Shown here in pieces: positions 61,108-64,000 of a stretch of 64,000 nucleotides of DNA. Under the pieces are notes generated by a model that was given only the letters and a program-made list of their open reading frames with translations, ran no database searches and had not been told where the DNA came from. The stretch's first letter is position 1; each line of letters opens with the position of its first letter. A program made the position numbers and the translations under genes. The stretch lies in NCBI RefSeq assembly GCF_900108095.1, contig NZ_FNWL01000001.1:372001-436000 (forward strand). The letters run 5' to 3'. The stretch is from Natronorubrum sediminis (GTDB lineage: Archaea > Halobacteriota > Halobacteria > Halobacteriales > Natrialbaceae).

Positions 61108-61398
61108 ATGACTGGCTCCCCCCACCGTGACCGACGACCGGATGGCGGATCGGAAGTCGTCGTCGAGGAAAAGCCGAGTGAGTCAACGTCTCAGGCCATC
61201 CTCCGTGGTATTTCGACACTGGAGGACACTGGCTATTCCGACCTCGAGGTCCTCTACGAGAGTGTCGGCCCAGAATCATTAAACGAATTGATACGACACT
61301 CTCGGCGCCAGAACTGCTCTGTCTCAGTTGCGTTCAGATACGAAGGTTATAATATTTTCGTGACAACAAACGGTGAGATAACGATCACAGACACGTAA
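61108..61398 (+). CDS. HalOD1 output-domain protein
   Basis: A 96-residue protein. SQAILRGISTLEDTGYSDLEVLYESVGPESLNELIRH and CSVSVAFRYEGYNIFVTTNGEITI match the HalOD1 domain, an output module found alone or behind receivers in haloarchaea. Presumed signalling. The AT-rich spacer upstream (tataatataatcg near 61035) may hold the promoter. Single gene. Confidence 0.85.
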   Translation: MTGSPHRDRRPDGGSEVVVEEKPSESTSQAILRGISTLEDTGYSDLEVLYESVGPESLNELIRHSRRQNCSVSVAFRYEGYNIFVTTNGEITITDT

Positions 61399-61405
61399 CG
61401 ATGTG

Positions 61406-62284
61406 TTACACCGTCGGGACGTCGGCTGGAACGACCACCGTCGACAGCGTCGACTCGACGCTGAGTCGTATGCGGTCGTCGACGCCAACAGTCTGAACGA
61501 CGCGGTCGTCGACGACGAGACTCACGTCACCGTCGTCTCGCTCGACCGTCAGTCCGAGGTCGTCCGTCGGCAGTATCCAGTGTCGGGCTTGGGTCGCGAA
61601 CGGGGCAATCGGTGCAACCGCAACAGCATCGACGGCCGTGGACAGCTGTGGCGTCTCGAGCGCACTGGCGTACCCGGACGTGCCGGCTGCGGTGGCGACG
61701 ACGATCCCGTCCGCTCGGATCGTGTCGACCGTCTCGCCGCGACTCGAGAGCCCGTACTCGGAGATTCGTGCCGGTTCGTCGGTGACGAGCGTCACGTCGA
61801 AGAGGGCTCGAGTCCGGTCCTCGTCACCAGACTCGACCGGGGCGGTGGTGGTACCAGTCGAATCCGCGCGTTCTTCTTTACCGTCACGCTCGAGTGACGA
61901 GTCGGCGTCACGGCCCGAACTCACGTCGTCACCTCTCGGTTCGACCCTCACGTCGACCACTGCCTGTTCTGTGAGGGCCGCGTCCCCGTTGCGGATCGCC
62001 TCGAGTGCGGTTGGAACTGCCGTCGGCGAGACGGCGTCGATACCGACAACGTCGCCGACGGGTACGACAGGGACGGACGGTTCGGCACGTGCGAGGGCTG
62101 AGAGAGACGATTCTCCGTCGGCAATGACGAGCGTCGGGTCTGCGGCGAGAACAGTCTCTACGTCGTCGCGGACCGTCCTCACGTCGTCACTAGCGTCGAT
62201 CGAGTCGCCGACCGGAAGTGCGTCGGCCTCTGGCGAGACGACGCCGACGACCACCTGCTCGTTCGGAGGCCACGCGAGGTCCAT
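61406..62284 (-). CDS. NAD kinase-like protein lacking the GGDG motif
   Basis: A 292-residue protein from ATG 62284 (MDLAWPPNEQVVVGV). The C-terminal half has TADGIVVATAAGTSGYASALETPQL and PIAPFATQARHWILP, which match the NAD-binding domain of NAD kinases. In the N-domain the usual GGDGT is replaced by VIADGESSLSALA, and a long acidic insertion (about residues 115-160) interrupts the fold. It overlaps no gene. The missing phosphate-binding glycines suggest altered or absent kinase activity (inference). It is eight bases from the convergent HalOD1 stop. Confidence 0.78.
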   Translation of the reverse strand: MDLAWPPNEQVVVGVVSPEADALPVGDSIDASDDVRTVRDDVETVLAADPTLVIADGESSLSALARAEPSVPVVPVGDVVGIDAVSPTAVPTALEAIRNGDAALTEQAVVDVRVEPRGDDVSSGRDADSSLERDGKEERADSTGTTTAPVESGDEDRTRALFDVTLVTDEPARISEYGLSSRGETVDTIRADGIVVATAAGTSGYASALETPQLSTAVDAVAVAPIAPFATQARHWILPTDDLGLTVERDDGDVSLVVDDRVVQTVGVDDRIRLSVESTLSTVVVPADVPTV

Positions 62285-62327
62285 ACCACCAGTTCGGGTA
62301 GCGCAGAAAAAAGCGTGCGGGGGGAAG

Positions 62328-63638
62328 TTACTCGTCGTACGGCCAATCGCCGGTTCGGCGCATGCCCTCGGCGAGGTTCTGCGCCTCGAGGTCGTCCGCA
62401 ATCTCCGCGGGCGAACGCCGCTCGACGTCGACGGCCTCGCGTGCGAGGTGGACCGTCAGGTCGGTCAGTAAGATCGCCTGTTCGCGAAGCGTTCGCTGCT
62501 CGAGTTTTTCGAATGTGTCGGCGAAGGTGTGTCCCCAGCCCCGCCCAACGTCCTCGGACGTCGATTTGACGTGATAGCCGGGGACGCCCCACTGGACGAA
62601 CGGCCAGTGATCGCTGTGAGGGCCCAATTTCGGCACGGTCTCGATCGGGTGACCGTAGCGGCTGGCGATCTCGTCCGCAGCAGCCTCGAGATCGTCGAAT
62701 CCGTGGGTGGTGAACGAGAGCGTTCGATCACGGACGACGCCGTCGTTGTTGACGATGGCCGTGATCGTGTCGTGATCGGTCGTCTCGGCGTGGTACGCAG
62801 AGCCGACGAGGCCGACTTCCTCCGCGCCGTAGGCGACGAACTCGACGCGCGTCTCGAGGTCGTCTTCGCGCGCAGCGAGTGCGTTCGCGATCTCGAGAAC
62901 CATCGCCGTTCCAGCCCCGTTGTCGAGTGCCCCCTCTGCGATGTCGTGGGCGTCGACGTGACTCGTCACGAGCACGCGTTCGTCCGTCTCCGGGCCGAGT
63001 TCCGCGTGGACGTTCTGGCTCTCGGCCGCGTGGATATCTGCGTCGATCGTCAGTTCGATTTCGTCGCCGTCGAATCGACGAGCCAATCGCGCGCCGGTCT
63101 CACTCGAGACGCCGACGGCCGGAATCTCGCCGATTGGATCGTCTTCGGTCCCCACGCTTCCCGTCGGTGGGAGACAGCCTTCGACGTGATTTCGGTAGAT
63201 GAACCCGACAGCACCGCTCTCGACGGCGTTATAGTACTTCTCTCGGCGGTGAATGTAGCGCTCGTAGTGGCCCGGAATGTCGCTTCGCACCATGACGATC
63301 GTCCCCTCGAGATCGGTCTCGGCGAAGTCCTCGGGCAGTCCGTAGCCGAGGTCGACCAGTGGTGCCGTGACCTGATCGGACGGACTTCGAGGGAGGGCGA
63401 TACACTCCTGTGTCGTCTCGCCGGCCTCGATCGAACTGTCGCCGCGCGTCCAGCCCTGAATCTCGAACGACTCGAGGCGGGCGTTTCGTGCCCCTGCCTC
63501 CTCGAGTGCGTCACGCGTTCGTTCGGCGGCGACTCGTTCGCCGTCACTGCCCGCCATTCTGGTCTCAAGATCGACGAGTGTCTCGAGGTGGTTCCAGCCA
63601 ACGTCGCTCGTAAACACTTCACTGATCCACGATGTCAT
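62328..63638 (-). CDS. M28-family zinc aminopeptidase
   Basis: A 436-residue protein. A PA-like domain (VDLGYGLPEDFAETDLEGTIVMV) is inserted before the dizinc core: SHVDAHD, GALDNGAGT (bridging Asp), FVAYGAEEVGLVGS (Glu pair), IVNNDGVV and GHTFADTFEK. No signal peptide, so it is cytoplasmic. It hydrolyses N-terminal residues or small peptides. Its stop is 43 bases from the start of the NAD-kinase-like gene, so the two may be co-transcribed. Confidence 0.92.
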   Translation of the reverse strand: MTSWISEVFTSDVGWNHLETLVDLETRMAGSDGERVAAERTRDALEEAGARNARLESFEIQGWTRGDSSIEAGETTQECIALPRSPSDQVTAPLVDLGYGLPEDFAETDLEGTIVMVRSDIPGHYERYIHRREKYYNAVESGAVGFIYRNHVEGCLPPTGSVGTEDDPIGEIPAVGVSSETGARLARRFDGDEIELTIDADIHAAESQNVHAELGPETDERVLVTSHVDAHDIAEGALDNGAGTAMVLEIANALAAREDDLETRVEFVAYGAEEVGLVGSAYHAETTDHDTITAIVNNDGVVRDRTLSFTTHGFDDLEAAADEIASRYGHPIETVPKLGPHSDHWPFVQWGVPGYHVKSTSEDVGRGWGHTFADTFEKLEQRTLREQAILLTDLTVHLAREAVDVERRSPAEIADDLEAQNLAEGMRRTGDWPYDE

Positions 63639-63751
63639 ATGCTTACACAGAACGGAGGAGTGGGTAATTGTACCGTTCGCGGAAGAGATAGTTTCACTAC
63701 TGACAAGTGAAACTGGGAATCTTTTTTACGCCACTCTCTCACGATTCGAGT

Positions 63752-64000
63752 ATGCGGGAGACGCTTGCCGACTGGCGCCCGGCTATTGACGACGCAATCG
63801 CCGATCTGGTCCCACGCGAGATCGACGACGAGTACCTCGAGTCGTACTTCGGCGAACCGACGTACGAGTACGACCCATACGCCGTCCAGCGATCGCTCTC
63901 GACGCCGCTTTGGGACTTGCTCGATCGAGGGGGGAAACGCTGGCGGGCCGTGCTCTTTCTCGTCTTCATCGAGGGGTTCGGCGAAGATCCCGCCGAATAC
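63752..64000 (+). CDS. Polyprenyl (geranylgeranyl/farnesyl) diphosphate synthase, 5' part
   Basis: The frame runs from ATG 63752 to the window edge (83 residues: MRETLADWRPAIDD). LLDRGGKRWRAVLFLVF is the GGKR-type motif of trans-prenyl synthases; the catalytic DDxxD lies beyond the edge. In haloarchaea it makes C20 chains for membrane lipids, downstream of the mevalonate pathway. A TATA-like cttttttacg at 63720 precedes it. Confidence 0.85.
   Translation, partial: MRETLADWRPAIDDAIADLVPREIDDEYLESYFGEPTYEYDPYAVQRSLSTPLWDLLDRGGKRWRAVLFLVFIEGFGEDPAEY

Overview
The window is chromosomal DNA of a halophilic archaeon (Halobacteria, probably Natrialbales-like). The support is acidic D/E-rich proteomes, GC-rich third codon positions, twin-arginine lipoprotein signals, archaeal TBP/TFB, Fen, RNase P component 4, an archaeal SRP RNA, and haloarchaea-only families such as HalOD1, UPF0058 and two-domain CbiX with a DR2241 partner. 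No species name can be justified from the sequence alone.

Bases 1 to about 24,900 form an AT-richer accessory region rich in nuclease, recombinase and defence-type genes. From the left it holds the 5' part of a type I methylase (hsdM), a broken TBP fragment, a complete divergent TBP, four putative nucleases (a DUF4268-type protein, a membrane HNH protein, a NucS-like protein and a Cas4-like protein) and a winged-helix regulator. Next is a tightly overlapping operon of Cas4-like nuclease, TFB paralogue, serine recombinase and CoiA-like protein. A second recombinase cluster (small protein, tyrosine integrase, large serine recombinase) faces it. A TrlF-type PHP/SMC-like ATPase follows, then a four-gene operon of membrane protein, receiver-like protein, YwgA/Panacea-like protein and zinc-hook SMC-like ATPase, an IS5-like transposase relic and a second integrase. 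A deleted copy of that last integrase and its 5' flank lies at 17.6-17.9 kb, so the segment 17.9-24.6 kb looks like a nested insertion. Three more copies of its putative attachment core sit at 24.66-24.90 kb, and core chromosome begins there.

Bases 24,960 to 64,000 are GC-rich core genome. They include an enolase-superfamily protein, a V4R-like protein, aldehyde dehydrogenase, a K+ channel, DUF2270, SRP RNA, a lipoprotein, RNase P component 4 and YhbY. A tandem duplication of a two-gene unit (extracellular solute-binding lipoprotein plus PAP2-family membrane phosphatase) follows. Then come fen, a nitrilase, phosphomevalonate decarboxylase, endonuclease III, DUF2797, a GNAT enzyme, a zinc alcohol dehydrogenase, tRNA-Gly(UCC), a Trm9-like methyltransferase, an ABC ATPase behind a DtxR/IdeR-type box, purA, a Trm112-like protein, cbiX with its DR2241 partner, a HalOD1 protein, an NAD-kinase-like protein, an M28 peptidase and the 5' end of a prenyl diphosphate synthase.

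The most interesting parts are four. (1) The accessory region carries its own TBP and a shortened TFB, the latter translationally coupled to a Cas4-like nuclease and a recombinase. (2) A 13-15 bp motif recurs upstream of several accessory genes. (3) The membrane/receiver-like/YwgA-like/SMC-like operon resembles an uncharacterised defence system. (4) The solute-binding protein and PAP2 pair is duplicated in tandem without any permease.
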